From contig NZ_PGFJ01000002.1 in NCBI RefSeq assembly GCF_002797815.1, positions 496,001-560,000 of the forward strand: a DNA stretch of 64,000 nucleotides. Reading direction: 5' to 3'. Made by a program: the position numbers and the translations under genes. Source of the DNA: Mucilaginibacter auburnensis. Its GTDB lineage: Bacteria; Bacteroidota; Bacteroidia; Sphingobacteriales; Sphingobacteriaceae. The notes beneath the pieces were generated by a model. The model had not been told where the DNA came from. It saw only the letters and a program-made list of their open reading frames with translations, and did not search any database. This document shows positions 52,614-61,448 of this stretch, one piece after another (position 1 is the stretch's first letter; the number at the start of each line of letters is the position of its first letter).

Positions 52614-52976
52614 ATGATAACAGTAATTGGAATATTTGACGATAAGGCCCTTGCCGAGCAGGTAACAGAATACCTGATAGCCAACGAGTTTGACAACGAG
52701 AATGTAGATATACACGCTGATGAAGCTCAACCATCATCAACCGACCGTATAGCTGACTTCTTCAACCATGTTTACGATAATGGCGATGAGGCCGCGCACT
52801 ATGCATCGCTCAGCAGAAACGGCACCATTGTTACCGTACATGCTGCCTCCACCCGCGAAGCCCAGGAAGCCGTTGATGCTTTCAACAACCATGGCGCTAT
52901 TTCGGTAGATGCTAATGATACACGCAGCCTGCTGATTGAAAAAATAGTAGTTCCGGAATTGAGGCTACGTGGATAA
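52614..52976 (+). CDS. Small protein resembling general stress protein 17M (YflT-like)
   Basis: From the ATG at 52614 (chosen over an upstream in-frame ATG at 52539, which adds a non-conserved Cys-rich leader) the protein has 120 residues. It begins MITVIGIFDDKALAEQVTEYL, a strand-helix pattern like the heat-induced stress protein YflT domain. The centre has SLSRNGTIVTVHAASTREAQEAVDAFNNHGA, a second ferredoxin-like half. Function unknown; a stress-response role is inferred from the family resemblance. Confidence 0.65.
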   Translation: MITVIGIFDDKALAEQVTEYLIANEFDNENVDIHADEAQPSSTDRIADFFNHVYDNGDEAAHYASLSRNGTIVTVHAASTREAQEAVDAFNNHGAISVDANDTRSLLIEKIVVPELRLRG

Positions 52977-53060
52977 AAACTGTCTGTTTGCATGAACAGG
53001 TATTTCCCGCAATAAACAAAGCGTAAGTTGCTTGGTTATATTGCTGCAAATACTTATCAA

Positions 53061-54794
53061 TTGAAAACACAAAGCAGCAATTTAATAGCCATTATTGGCG
53101 GAGGTCCGGGCGGTTTGTTTATGTACAAACGCCTGGTAGAAACCGGCGCTCCCGGCCTGGAAGTTCACATTTACGAAAAGAACAATAACCTAGGTTGTGG
53201 CATGCCTTACAGCCAAGATGGCGCTGCCGACGAGCATATCACCAACGTATCCGGCAATGAGATACCTCAATTGGTCACCACCATACAGGAGTGGATAAAA
53301 ACCGTACCTAAGGATACTTTAGACAAGTACAACATTGATCCTGAAAAATTTAATGAGTACAAAGTGCTACCCCGGCTGCTGTTTGGACAATATTTAAACG
53401 CGCAGTTTAAACTGTTACTCAAGCAGGCGCGTGAACATGGCATCAACACCAAAGTTTATTACAACACTACTGTACGCGATGTTGTTGACAAACCTGACCA
53501 AGATGAGGTTGTTGTAGTAACGGATAAAGGCGAAGAACGTTATGATCGCGTAGTAGTATGCAGCGGCCATATCTGGACCACAACCCACGAGGGTAAAGTT
53601 AAGGGGTGGTTTGATTCGCCGTATCCGCCGCAAAAAATTGCATTGCATGCTAACCACCCGGTTGCAGTAAGGGGCGCTTCCTTAACTGCAATTGATGCCA
53701 TACGAACTTTGGCCAGGCACAATGGCCGCTTTGAAAAAGACGATAAAGGTATTCTGCACTTTTACGTTAACGAGGATAGTTCTGACTTTCGCATAGCTAT
53801 GCATACGCGCAATGGTTTGCTGCCTGCGGTGCGCTTTCATCTGGAAGACAGCCATTTGGGTAAAGACACCGTATTGAGCGATGAAGAAGTTCTGGCTAAC
53901 CGCGAACAGAACGATGGCTTTTTATCGCTGGATTATGTATTTGAAAAAAACTTTAAAGCCTACATCCGCAAAAACGATCCTGAGTTTTACCAAAAGATAG
54001 CCAACCTGAACATGGAAGGTTTTGTGGATCTGGTAATGACCTACCGCGAAAACCAGGACCCGTTCGATCTGCTTAAAGAAGAATATGTAGAGGCGCGCGA
54101 GTCCATTATCCGCAAGGAGTCTGTTTACTGGAAAGAGATGCTGGCCGTGTTGAGCTTCGCGATGAATTACCCGGCTAAGTATTTTTCGGCAGAAGATATG
54201 ATCCGTCTGCAAAAAACACTGATGCCTTTAATATCCGTAGTAATAGCATTTGTACCGCAGAGCTCGGCAGAAACCTTAATGGCCCTGCATGATGCAGGCA
54301 GACTAAGTATGATAACTGTGGACCAGGACAGCGAGGTTATTCCGCATGAAGATGGCGGCGCTATATATAAATATGTAGATGAACAGGGCCGTAAACACCA
54401 AACGCATTATCAGCTTTTTGTGGATTGTATTGGTCAGCAACATTTGGCTTTCAATGATATCCCATTCAGAAGTTTGGTTGATAATCACACTGCCAGTCAT
54501 GCTACTTTGCGTTTCCGCAACGCTAACGTTGGTGCCGAACTAATGAATGAAGGCGAAAAACCAGTGGTAAAAGGTGTTGATGGTGAGTACTATTTGATAG
54601 TGCCCGGCATGGCCATCAACGACCATTTTCAGCTATTGGATAAGTTTAACGCTTTGAACAACAGGATATACGTAATGGCTGTACCGCTAATAGGCGGCTA
54701 CAACCCCGATTATTCCGGATTAGATTTTAGCGAAGCGGCATCAGCGGCTATTATTGAAGCCATGACTGGTAAACAATTAGCCGAAGCTTCCTAA
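53061..54794 (+). CDS. FAD-NAD(P)-binding protein (HI0933/PF13454-like flavoprotein)
   Basis: The protein has a canonical N-terminal dinucleotide-binding motif, IAIIGGGPGGLFMYKRL, followed by EKNNNLGCGMPYS, which matches the FAD_NAD(P)-binding family PF13454. A second nucleotide region contains RVVVCSGH. A TTG at 53061 places the motif near the start; a further upstream TTG at 53028 is the alternative, so the start is uncertain. The enzyme is about 577 residues and soluble. Its substrate is unknown, and similar proteins oxidise small molecules or hydroxylate substrates. It is followed 9 bp later by the DUF1543 gene. Confidence 0.8.
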   Translation: MKTQSSNLIAIIGGGPGGLFMYKRLVETGAPGLEVHIYEKNNNLGCGMPYSQDGAADEHITNVSGNEIPQLVTTIQEWIKTVPKDTLDKYNIDPEKFNEYKVLPRLLFGQYLNAQFKLLLKQAREHGINTKVYYNTTVRDVVDKPDQDEVVVVTDKGEERYDRVVVCSGHIWTTTHEGKVKGWFDSPYPPQKIALHANHPVAVRGASLTAIDAIRTLARHNGRFEKDDKGILHFYVNEDSSDFRIAMHTRNGLLPAVRFHLEDSHLGKDTVLSDEEVLANREQNDGFLSLDYVFEKNFKAYIRKNDPEFYQKIANLNMEGFVDLVMTYRENQDPFDLLKEEYVEARESIIRKESVYWKEMLAVLSFAMNYPAKYFSAEDMIRLQKTLMPLISVVIAFVPQSSAETLMALHDAGRLSMITVDQDSEVIPHEDGGAIYKYVDEQGRKHQTHYQLFVDCIGQQHLAFNDIPFRSLVDNHTASHATLRFRNANVGAELMNEGEKPVVKGVDGEYYLIVPGMAINDHFQLLDKFNALNNRIYVMAVPLIGGYNPDYSGLDFSEAASAAIIEAMTGKQLAEAS

Positions 54795-54803
54795 CTTAAG
54801 ATT

Positions 54804-55379
54804 ATGGCAGAACCAAAACTTTTTATGGTTTTATTAGGCTCAAAAGCAAAGCAACGCAATATTGAGCAGCACGATTTCTTTTTTGGCATTGCTTATAATT
54901 TGCAAGAGTTAATTCCCCGCATGCGCGATTTTTGGCCCGAAGCAGGCAGCAGCTTGCATATTGACGGATGGCGCGAGGTAAGGCATGTTGAGGGTTACAG
55001 CGTGAATATTATCCCTACATCGGCAAACCGACCAGACAATAACAAACGCCTGTTTTTTGTAAACCTTGGTGGTTATATAAGCGGACGTTTAGAAGAACAG
55101 CATTACACCCTACTTACCGTGCAAGACGACCGCAAATGGGCCGTTAAAGCAGCTACAGATACCGAGTTTTTTAAAACCAACACCATTAAAGCCGTTAAAA
55201 GTGCCGCCGCACATATTGACGAAAAGTACGGTATCGATGTAGATGAGATCTATCGCATTGAAGACCTGCTGAGTGACGACGATAAAACCAACTGGCATAT
55301 ACATCTTAAACCTGATATTGAAGGCCAGGCAGATAGCATACAGCTGGGTTATTTAAAGCTGGATAAAGTGCAGCTGTAA
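54804..55379 (+). CDS. DUF1543 domain protein
   Basis: The 191-residue protein matches the DUF1543 pattern: FMVLLGSKAKQRNIEQHDFFFGI near the start, RDFWPEAGSSLHIDGWREV, and the FVNLGGYISGRLEEQHYTLLTV segment that repeats in the second half of other members. No function is established for the family. There are no signal or membrane segments. It lies directly downstream of the flavoprotein gene (9-bp gap), suggesting co-expression. Confidence 0.85.
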   Translation: MAEPKLFMVLLGSKAKQRNIEQHDFFFGIAYNLQELIPRMRDFWPEAGSSLHIDGWREVRHVEGYSVNIIPTSANRPDNNKRLFFVNLGGYISGRLEEQHYTLLTVQDDRKWAVKAATDTEFFKTNTIKAVKSAAAHIDEKYGIDVDEIYRIEDLLSDDDKTNWHIHLKPDIEGQADSIQLGYLKLDKVQL

Positions 55380-55446
55380 GCCAATTTTAAAATTCTTTAC
55401 AACAAAAAAAGCTACCGGGGCGTTGATTATATAAGATTACTGAAAT

Positions 55447-55974
55447 ATGGATCAACTATCAAAAACGGTTTTATCAGGCGGTGCGGGCACCGTGGTAATG
55501 ACTCTCGGCAGTGAATTAATGAGCAAGATCTGGGGCGAAAACTTTAGTGAGCCCAATCATCTGGAAACCATGATCAAACGCCTTGCGCCTATGTTATCCA
55601 AACAAGCTAAAGTAATAGCCGGTTGGGGTGCGCACTTCACCATGGGTTTCGTATTCGCTGCTATTTATGTTGAACTTTGGGAAAAGCATGAGATCAAACA
55701 TAACATAACCAATGGCATCATACTCGGCATAGTAAGCGGTTTGATAGGCTTATTAATATGGAAAGGAACCTTTAAAGTACACCCACTACCACCGTGGTTA
55801 GATTATACCACTTTTTACCTGCAACGTATACCTGCACATGTGGTATTTGCTGTGGCAACTACCATAACTTACCGCTTGCTTAAAAAAACCGAAGAAGAAA
55901 AAGAAGTTAAACTTGTACCCGTTTGGAACAGCGGACAGGCAGGTACATTCAGGCGGGTTAGAGCGCTTGTATAA
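55447..55974 (+). CDS. YagU-like (DUF1440) membrane protein
   Basis: The 175-residue protein has three to four hydrophobic segments and resembles the YagU/DUF1440 family: LSGGAGTVVMTLGSELM near the start, IAGWGAHFTMGFVFAAIYVELW, and GIILGIVSGLIGLLIW. The E. coli relative has been linked to acid resistance, but no function is shown for this gene. The C-terminus is a soluble charged tail. A 31-bp palindrome arm starts 9 bp after the stop. Confidence 0.7.
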   Translation: MDQLSKTVLSGGAGTVVMTLGSELMSKIWGENFSEPNHLETMIKRLAPMLSKQAKVIAGWGAHFTMGFVFAAIYVELWEKHEIKHNITNGIILGIVSGLIGLLIWKGTFKVHPLPPWLDYTTFYLQRIPAHVVFAVATTITYRLLKKTEEEKEVKLVPVWNSGQAGTFRRVRALV

Positions 55975-55982
55975 ATAACGTC

Positions 55983-56088
55983 TGTCATGTTGAGCGACAG
56001 CGAAATATCTTATCCCACAACCTTACAAAGCGGATTTACCACAGGTCTGGGAAGCGCATAAGATATTTCGCTGTCGCTTAATATGACA
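55983..56088. repeat. Long imperfect palindrome, 'TGTCAT' type
   Basis: A 31-base left arm (55983-56013) starting TGTCATGTTGAGCGACAG pairs with the right arm (56058-56088) with two mismatches, around a 44-base loop. This resembles widely dispersed Bacteroidota repeats whose ends begin TGTCATG(C/T)TGA, and it is related to the element at 25487-25567. It lies between convergent genes. Confidence 0.75.
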
Positions 56089-56100
56089 AACCCTTCTGTG

Positions 56101-57738
56101 CTACTTCCCAAACGGCACCAACCCATTCAACTGCCTGTACAGCGGATAATCGGGCAACGGTGTTTTTGACTGGTGGAAATTTTTGCAATAGAAAACCTGC
56201 AAATGCTCTTCCACTACTCCCCCACGAATGATAGGGATATCGGGCAATTGTTCAATGCTATCAAAAAATGGGGTGGCGTCCTGGTAAATGGTTTCATCAT
56301 AAGCGTTGGCCTCCCCTATCATTATAACGTCTTTACCTAACAAGGTATTGGGGTCAACTAAAAATGCCAGATTACGTGCATCGCGGTTAAAGCATACAAT
56401 GGGCTTTTTACCTCTCAGCGCCCAATCTACCTTACCGGCCAGCCACCAGCGGGTACTTCCGGCAAAAATTTTATCGTTATTCAGCCAACCTTCTTTTTCA
56501 AAGCGGGTCATTATCTCATCAAAGTCAACACCCTGTATGGTAGGATCAACTTTGCCTCCACCTAAACTCGCTACCCATTTGGGACCATAATTCTGCCAAA
56601 AACCGGTAACCAAATGCAGGCCCAAAATAGTTATGGTAACAACCGTAAAATAAATAGAGAAGTTCAACCAGCGGCGTGTTAGTCGCCTTTTATACTCATC
56701 CGCGCCTGTTAATGCTTTATCAACAGCGAAGCCGAGGGGCATAAACAACATCATGTAACCCGGGGCCTGCCAATGGAAGTGATACTGCAGATCGGCCCAA
56801 AGGGTTAATACGGTAAAGAACACTATAGGTAACACAGCCATCCAAAAATTGAATCCATATTCCGCCTTGTGGCGCTCTCTCCAGCTTACAAATAGTTGCC
56901 TTACCGTTGGGAACCATATCCATGGCAGCAACCAGGCAGCCTGGCCTAAAATGCTCCGTAAAAACCAATCAATATGCCACTCAAAGGCCTTGTCTCGTGT
57001 GCCCGCGCGCGAGCCCTGCCACACAAACGATACCCAGTTATTATTGTAGTTCCACCATATTATGGGCGAAGCCATTAATATAGTTATTACAACAGCCAGA
57101 TATGGGCCGGGGTGTGTTAGCCAATGGCGTTGGTCTTTACGCGTACTGACGTATAAAAACACACCGGCGAACATAAATAACACATGGTATTTGCTTAATG
57201 TGGCCAACCCAAGGCAAATACCGGTCATTATCCACAAGCGGTATATCTGGCCTTTATCTTTTTTCAGATCAAGTTGTGGCGAACCTATACCCAATATTTT
57301 GATGATGCACCAGGTTGCGGCCAGCCAAAAAAACATCAGCGGACCGTCGGGTTGGTACCAAACGGCAGTTGCAACTGTAAAAACGGCACTTAAATTTAAC
57401 ATCACCACTGCCCAAAAAGCCGATTTATTGTTAAACAACTTAGCAGCAATTAAGTATAACAGCCAGCTGGTACCTGCAAACAATAACACAGTTGGGAATC
57501 GTATGCCGAAATTATTAAGTCCAAAAAGTTTTATACTGAGGCCACCCAGCCAGAAAAACAGCGGCGGCTGGTCAAAGTAGCTCCAGTCAAAGCGTAATGC
57601 CCCTCTGAAATAATACGATTCACCATTACCCAAACCTGTATAAGCAGCTATCAGCAGACGTAAAAAAAAGGTAACTATAATCAGGACTACGGTAAAAGAG
57701 CGGGCATTAGCTTCCGTTAATTTTTTCATCAACAGCAT
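56101..57738 (-). CDS. ArnT/PMT-type membrane glycosyltransferase (GT39/GT83-like)
   Basis: The 545-residue protein has about eleven membrane helices in its first 400 residues, with an early GNGESYYFRGALRFDWSYFDQPPLFFW loop that carries the acidic residue and Arg expected in the first periplasmic loop of GT39/ArnT-type enzymes. The remaining part is a soluble periplasmic domain (about 400-545). Such enzymes use polyprenyl-phosphate sugars as donors at the periplasmic face to glycosylate lipid A, proteins or glycans. The acceptor is unknown. The start could be Met1 (57738) or Met4 (57729). Confidence 0.85.
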   Translation of the reverse strand: MLLMKKLTEANARSFTVVLIIVTFFLRLLIAAYTGLGNGESYYFRGALRFDWSYFDQPPLFFWLGGLSIKLFGLNNFGIRFPTVLLFAGTSWLLYLIAAKLFNNKSAFWAVVMLNLSAVFTVATAVWYQPDGPLMFFWLAATWCIIKILGIGSPQLDLKKDKGQIYRLWIMTGICLGLATLSKYHVLFMFAGVFLYVSTRKDQRHWLTHPGPYLAVVITILMASPIIWWNYNNNWVSFVWQGSRAGTRDKAFEWHIDWFLRSILGQAAWLLPWIWFPTVRQLFVSWRERHKAEYGFNFWMAVLPIVFFTVLTLWADLQYHFHWQAPGYMMLFMPLGFAVDKALTGADEYKRRLTRRWLNFSIYFTVVTITILGLHLVTGFWQNYGPKWVASLGGGKVDPTIQGVDFDEIMTRFEKEGWLNNDKIFAGSTRWWLAGKVDWALRGKKPIVCFNRDARNLAFLVDPNTLLGKDVIMIGEANAYDETIYQDATPFFDSIEQLPDIPIIRGGVVEEHLQVFYCKNFHQSKTPLPDYPLYRQLNGLVPFGK

Positions 57739-57816
57739 AATATATTTGACGGTGCAAGGTCTTAATTTTTTTTAAGAAAACATTAATACAAATTAGCTGT
57801 GCTTATCGCTTCAACT

Positions 57817-57972
57817 ACTCACCCCGACTACGCTTCGCTGGTCGACCCTCTCTACCGCAAGCGGTAAAGAGGGTTGTTGTGATTTGTGATAAATAATAAA
57901 TTAAAAATATTCCACCCTCTTTACGCCAAAGGCGTAGAGAGGGTCGACCAGCGAAGCGTAGTCGGGGTGAGT
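57817..57972. repeat. Composite inverted repeat with 39-bp arms in the 358-bp htpG upstream gap
   Basis: The arms at 57817-57855 and 57934-57972 are perfect inverted copies (39 bp). Each arm continues into its own inner hairpin: ACCGC/GCGGT with loop AA (57854-57865) inside a larger CCCTCTC...GAGGG structure, and the related ACGCC/GGCGT structure at 57915-57943. No ORF overlaps meaningfully. The rest of the gap (57739-57816 and 57973-58096) shows nothing else I recognise. Confidence 0.8.
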
Positions 57973-58096
57973 CGTGCGGTGCTGGGTCAAACGTCAACCA
58001 ATCTGACAATTTGACAACAAACACCCGTTTGGAACGACCATTGATAAGAAGCTTGCAGAAACTTAAACATTAACCGAAAGATTAATTTAAAATACT

Positions 58097-59980
58097 ATGC
58101 AAGAAAAAGGAACGATCTCGATACACACCGAGAACATTTTCCCGATCATTAAGAAATTTTTATACTCAGATACTGAGATATTTTTACGCGAGCTGGTGTC
58201 AAACGCTGTTGATGCCACACAAAAAATAAAACGTCTGGCATCATTGGGCCAATACAACGGTGAACTGGGTGACCTTAAAGTGGAGGTGGCTTTTGATGAA
58301 GACGCAAAAACAATCACCATATCCGATCGCGGTATTGGTATGACCGCCGAGGAGATCAAAAAGTACATCAACCAGATAGCTTTTTCGGGCGCTACCGAGT
58401 TTATGGAGAAATTTAAAGAGGCTAAAGATGCAAATGAGATCATTGGTCGTTTTGGTTTAGGTTTCTATTCTGCCTTTATGGTGGCCGACAAGGTAGAGAT
58501 CCAAACCCTTTCTTACCAGGAAGGCGCTGAGCCTGCTTATTGGGTTTGCGATGGCAGCACGGAGTTTGAAATTGGTAAAGGTATTTTAGAGGAACGTGGT
58601 ACAGAGATCACCTTACATATCAATGCTGAATCTGAAGAGTTTTTAAAGAAGCACCGCCTTCAGGAAATATTGGATAAATATGCCCGCTTCCTGCCGGTGC
58701 CTATCAAATTTGGCACTAAAACCGAAAGCGTTGAAGATGGTGTTGATGAAGAAGGCAAACCAAAATATACTTCGGTAGAGGTTGATAACATTATTAACGA
58801 CACCAACCCTATCTGGACAAAAGCGCCATCTGAACTGAAAGACGAGGATTATCTTGATTTCTACAAACAGTTATATCCTTTCAGTGAAGAACCACTATTC
58901 TGGATTCACCTGAATGTTGATTATCCTTTCAATTTAACAGGCGTACTGTACTTCCCGAAATTGAAGAACGATTTTGAGATGCAGCGCAACAAAATTAAGC
59001 TATTCTCTCGTCAGGTATTCATTACCGATGAGGTGAAAGACATCGTACCTGAGTTTTTAATGTTGCTGCACGGTGTTATCGATTCACCGGATATTCCGCT
59101 GAACGTATCACGCAGTTTCCTGCAAGCCGACAGCAACGTTAAAAAGATCAACAGTTACATCACAAAAAAGGTAGCTGATAAATTAGCTGAACTATTTAAA
59201 AACGACCGCAAAGCTTACGAAGAAAAATGGAGCGACATTGGCCTGTTTGTTAAATATGGCTTTATAAGCGACGACAAATTCTACGAAAAGGCAAAAGATT
59301 TTGTGTTACTAAGCAACACTAAAAAAGAAACTTTTACGCTTAACGAATACAAGGAAAAAGTAGCGCCTGAACAAACTGATAAAGATGAGCAACTGGTGTA
59401 TTTATATACTAATGACGCCGCTAAACAGGATTCATTTATCCAATCTGCCAATAACAAAGGTTACGATGTGTTGTTAATGAACTCTCCTATTGACAATCAC
59501 TTCATCAGTCATTTAGAGCAAAAGCTGGAAAAAACCCAATTAAAACGCGTTGACTCTGACGTTGCTGATAAACTGATCAAAAAAGACGATGCACCGGCCC
59601 ATGTGTTGACAGAAGAGCAGTCAACCAAAGTGAAAACTGTTTTTGATAAAGCCATTGGCAAACCAACATACAAAGTTGAACTGGAAAGCTTAAGCCCTGA
59701 TGAATTGCCGGTAACTGTTACCATGAACGAGTTTATGCGCCGCATGAAAGACATGGCAGCCATGGGCGGCGGCATGGGCTTTTATGGCAACATGCCTGAC
59801 AACTATAATGTGGTAGTTAACGGTAACCATAAACTGATAACCCGCATAGCCCAGGAAGAAAGCGAAGAAGTACAGGCTGAATTGGCTAAACAGGCGTTTG
59901 ACCTGGCTTTATTATCGCAAGGGCTACTAACCGGAGCCGAGCTGACCGAATTTGTGAAGCGCAGCGTTAACCTGATATAA
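58097..59980 (+). CDS. htpG: HSP90-family chaperone HtpG
   Basis: The 627-residue protein has the GHKL ATPase motifs in the N-terminal domain: the N-box ELVSNAVDA (residues about 31-39), DRGIGM (G1 box), and GRFGLGFYSAF (lid and G2). These are followed by the middle domain and a C-terminal dimerisation region rich in MRRMKDMAAMGGGMGF. The start ATG lies after a long repeat-filled gap, and a strong terminator follows the stop. HtpG assists folding of client proteins in the cytoplasm. No heat-shock promoter was identified. Confidence 0.97.
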   Translation: MQEKGTISIHTENIFPIIKKFLYSDTEIFLRELVSNAVDATQKIKRLASLGQYNGELGDLKVEVAFDEDAKTITISDRGIGMTAEEIKKYINQIAFSGATEFMEKFKEAKDANEIIGRFGLGFYSAFMVADKVEIQTLSYQEGAEPAYWVCDGSTEFEIGKGILEERGTEITLHINAESEEFLKKHRLQEILDKYARFLPVPIKFGTKTESVEDGVDEEGKPKYTSVEVDNIINDTNPIWTKAPSELKDEDYLDFYKQLYPFSEEPLFWIHLNVDYPFNLTGVLYFPKLKNDFEMQRNKIKLFSRQVFITDEVKDIVPEFLMLLHGVIDSPDIPLNVSRSFLQADSNVKKINSYITKKVADKLAELFKNDRKAYEEKWSDIGLFVKYGFISDDKFYEKAKDFVLLSNTKKETFTLNEYKEKVAPEQTDKDEQLVYLYTNDAAKQDSFIQSANNKGYDVLLMNSPIDNHFISHLEQKLEKTQLKRVDSDVADKLIKKDDAPAHVLTEEQSTKVKTVFDKAIGKPTYKVELESLSPDELPVTVTMNEFMRRMKDMAAMGGGMGFYGNMPDNYNVVVNGNHKLITRIAQEESEEVQAELAKQAFDLALLSQGLLTGAELTEFVKRSVNLI

Positions 59981-60002
59981 TTTTATTAAACTTTTTAGAG
60001 CG

Positions 60003-60037
60003 AAAGCTGTCCTATTAAAACAAGGACAGCTTTTTTT
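60003..60037 (+). terminator. Hairpin terminator of htpG
   Basis: An 11-bp stem, AAAGCTGTCCT (60003-60013) and AGGACAGCTTT (60023-60033), has a 9-base loop and is followed by a run of T. It starts 22 bp after the htpG stop. Confidence 0.93.
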
Positions 60038-60102
60038 ATTTGCGTTGTTTTTGTTTAATTTTAATAACCTGAATTTTATTTAAAACATCAGATCAACATC
60101 CC

Positions 60103-60699
60103 ATGAAAAACACATTGAAAATATTTTTTGCTGTTGCTGTTTGCGTATTATTTGGTGAAAAGGCCATTTCGCAAACTACAGCGCCCGACAAAAAAGCAAC
60201 GCAAATTGCCGAACTGAAACGCATAGTTGATGGCAAAAACTATATTTTTAAAGCTACTACAGCCATGCCTACAACTTCTGCCGGCGTACAGGTAAGCGGG
60301 AATATTGGTGGGCCAAACAGTGTTTTAAATCAGCTTAACAGCGGTATGATCAACCTTACAGGTTCATACGATGTTAGTTTGAAAAATGATTCGCTATCGG
60401 TTTTTCTTCCCTATTATGGTACAGCATTCAGCGCCCCCATCAACCCTACCGAAGGCGGCATTAAACTTAACACTACTAAGTTTGATTATAATGTAGCGCA
60501 AAAGAAGAAAGGCAGTTTACAAATAACATTTAAACCGCAAAAGTTAGAAACGCGCAGCCCTGCTGATGTTTACCGCATGATACTTAGCGTGAGTCCCGGC
60601 GGATATGCTACACTACAAGTAATTTCAGTCAACCGTATGCCGATAACATTTAACGGCATGGTGGAAGAAATCAAACCGCAAGAGGCCAAAAAGAGCTAA
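60103..60699 (+). CDS. Exported DUF4251 protein
   Basis: The 198-residue protein has a signal peptide (MKNTLKIFFAVAVCVLFGEKAISQ) and matches the DUF4251 family typical of Bacteroidota: LKRIVDGKNYIFKATTAMP, then SYDVSLKNDSLSVFLPYYGTAF, and a beta-rich remainder. Function unknown; it is periplasmic or surface-exposed. Its TAA stop overlaps the stop of the convergent eutC gene, sharing the four bases CTAA (60696-60699), so no space for a terminator exists between the two genes. Confidence 0.9.
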   Translation: MKNTLKIFFAVAVCVLFGEKAISQTTAPDKKATQIAELKRIVDGKNYIFKATTAMPTTSAGVQVSGNIGGPNSVLNQLNSGMINLTGSYDVSLKNDSLSVFLPYYGTAFSAPINPTEGGIKLNTTKFDYNVAQKKKGSLQITFKPQKLETRSPADVYRMILSVSPGGYATLQVISVNRMPITFNGMVEEIKPQEAKKS

Positions 60700-61448
60700 G
60701 GAAGTAGTAACTGATTATCTTTTAATGTGATACCGGTTTGTTTATATTTAAACGCCTCCTGTATAAGATAGAAGATCTTTTCTGCCGCTATTTTGCCGCT
60801 TAACCCTTGCGCATGGATATTAGATACGCAATTGCGACACTCATCTGTTAAGCCTGGCTTGGGTTGATAAGTAATGTAAACGCCCGCGCTATATCCTGAA
60901 CTTAATCCGGGCCGTTCCCCTATAATGATTAATGATAGCCTGGCTCCTAAAGCAAGGCCTATTTCATCAGCAATGGCTACGCGGCCTTGCTTTACCAAAG
61001 TTAAAGGGGCCGTTTGAAAATTAGCGTCCTGCAACAAAGCAAGCAGCGATTTAACCAATTTAACCACCTGATTATTAACCGCCATAGCAGATAAGCCATC
61101 GGCTATAACGATGGCAACATCACATGGGGAATAGTACTTTTTGATCTCTTCTGCCGATTCTTCATTTAGCTTCCGCCCCAGATCGGGGCGTTGCAGATAT
61201 TGTTCACGGTATGCCGCAGCGCTATGGAGGTGTATAACAGGCAAATCAAAAACGGAGAGTTTTTCATTGAGGCCGTCAATATCCAGTTCAGAGTACACAG
61301 CGTCGCGCGCGTGTGCATGCGCGAGTTTAAACGCCTGAAAAGCTTTTAGTGGAATACCCGTCCCCGCCCGTCCCAAGGCTATGCGTGCAGGAGTAAATGC
61401 CTTTAATGGCTCCAATATGTTGTGCTTTGCAAGGCCCTCTTTTTTCAT
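60696..61448 (-). CDS. eutC: Ethanolamine ammonia-lyase, light chain
   Basis: The 250-residue protein matches EutC: LKAFTPARIALGRAGTGIPLKAFQAFKLAHAHARDAV near the start, a DVAIVIADGLSAMAVNNQVVKLV segment and a central LSLIIIGERPGLSSGYSAGVYITYQPKPG motif. It forms the small subunit of the adenosylcobalamin-dependent lyase that converts ethanolamine to acetaldehyde and ammonia. It overlaps eutB by 4 bp at its start. It ends in a 4-bp overlap with the convergent DUF4251 gene. Confidence 0.95.
   Translation of the reverse strand: MKKEGLAKHNILEPLKAFTPARIALGRAGTGIPLKAFQAFKLAHAHARDAVYSELDIDGLNEKLSVFDLPVIHLHSAAAYREQYLQRPDLGRKLNEESAEEIKKYYSPCDVAIVIADGLSAMAVNNQVVKLVKSLLALLQDANFQTAPLTLVKQGRVAIADEIGLALGARLSLIIIGERPGLSSGYSAGVYITYQPKPGLTDECRNCVSNIHAQGLSGKIAAEKIFYLIQEAFKYKQTGITLKDNQLLLP

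Noticed and set aside
57062..57580. 172-codon plus-strand open frame opposite the ArnT/PMT-like gene
   Set aside because: It lies entirely inside a well-supported minus-strand membrane protein gene and has no recognisable domain; it is a shadow frame.
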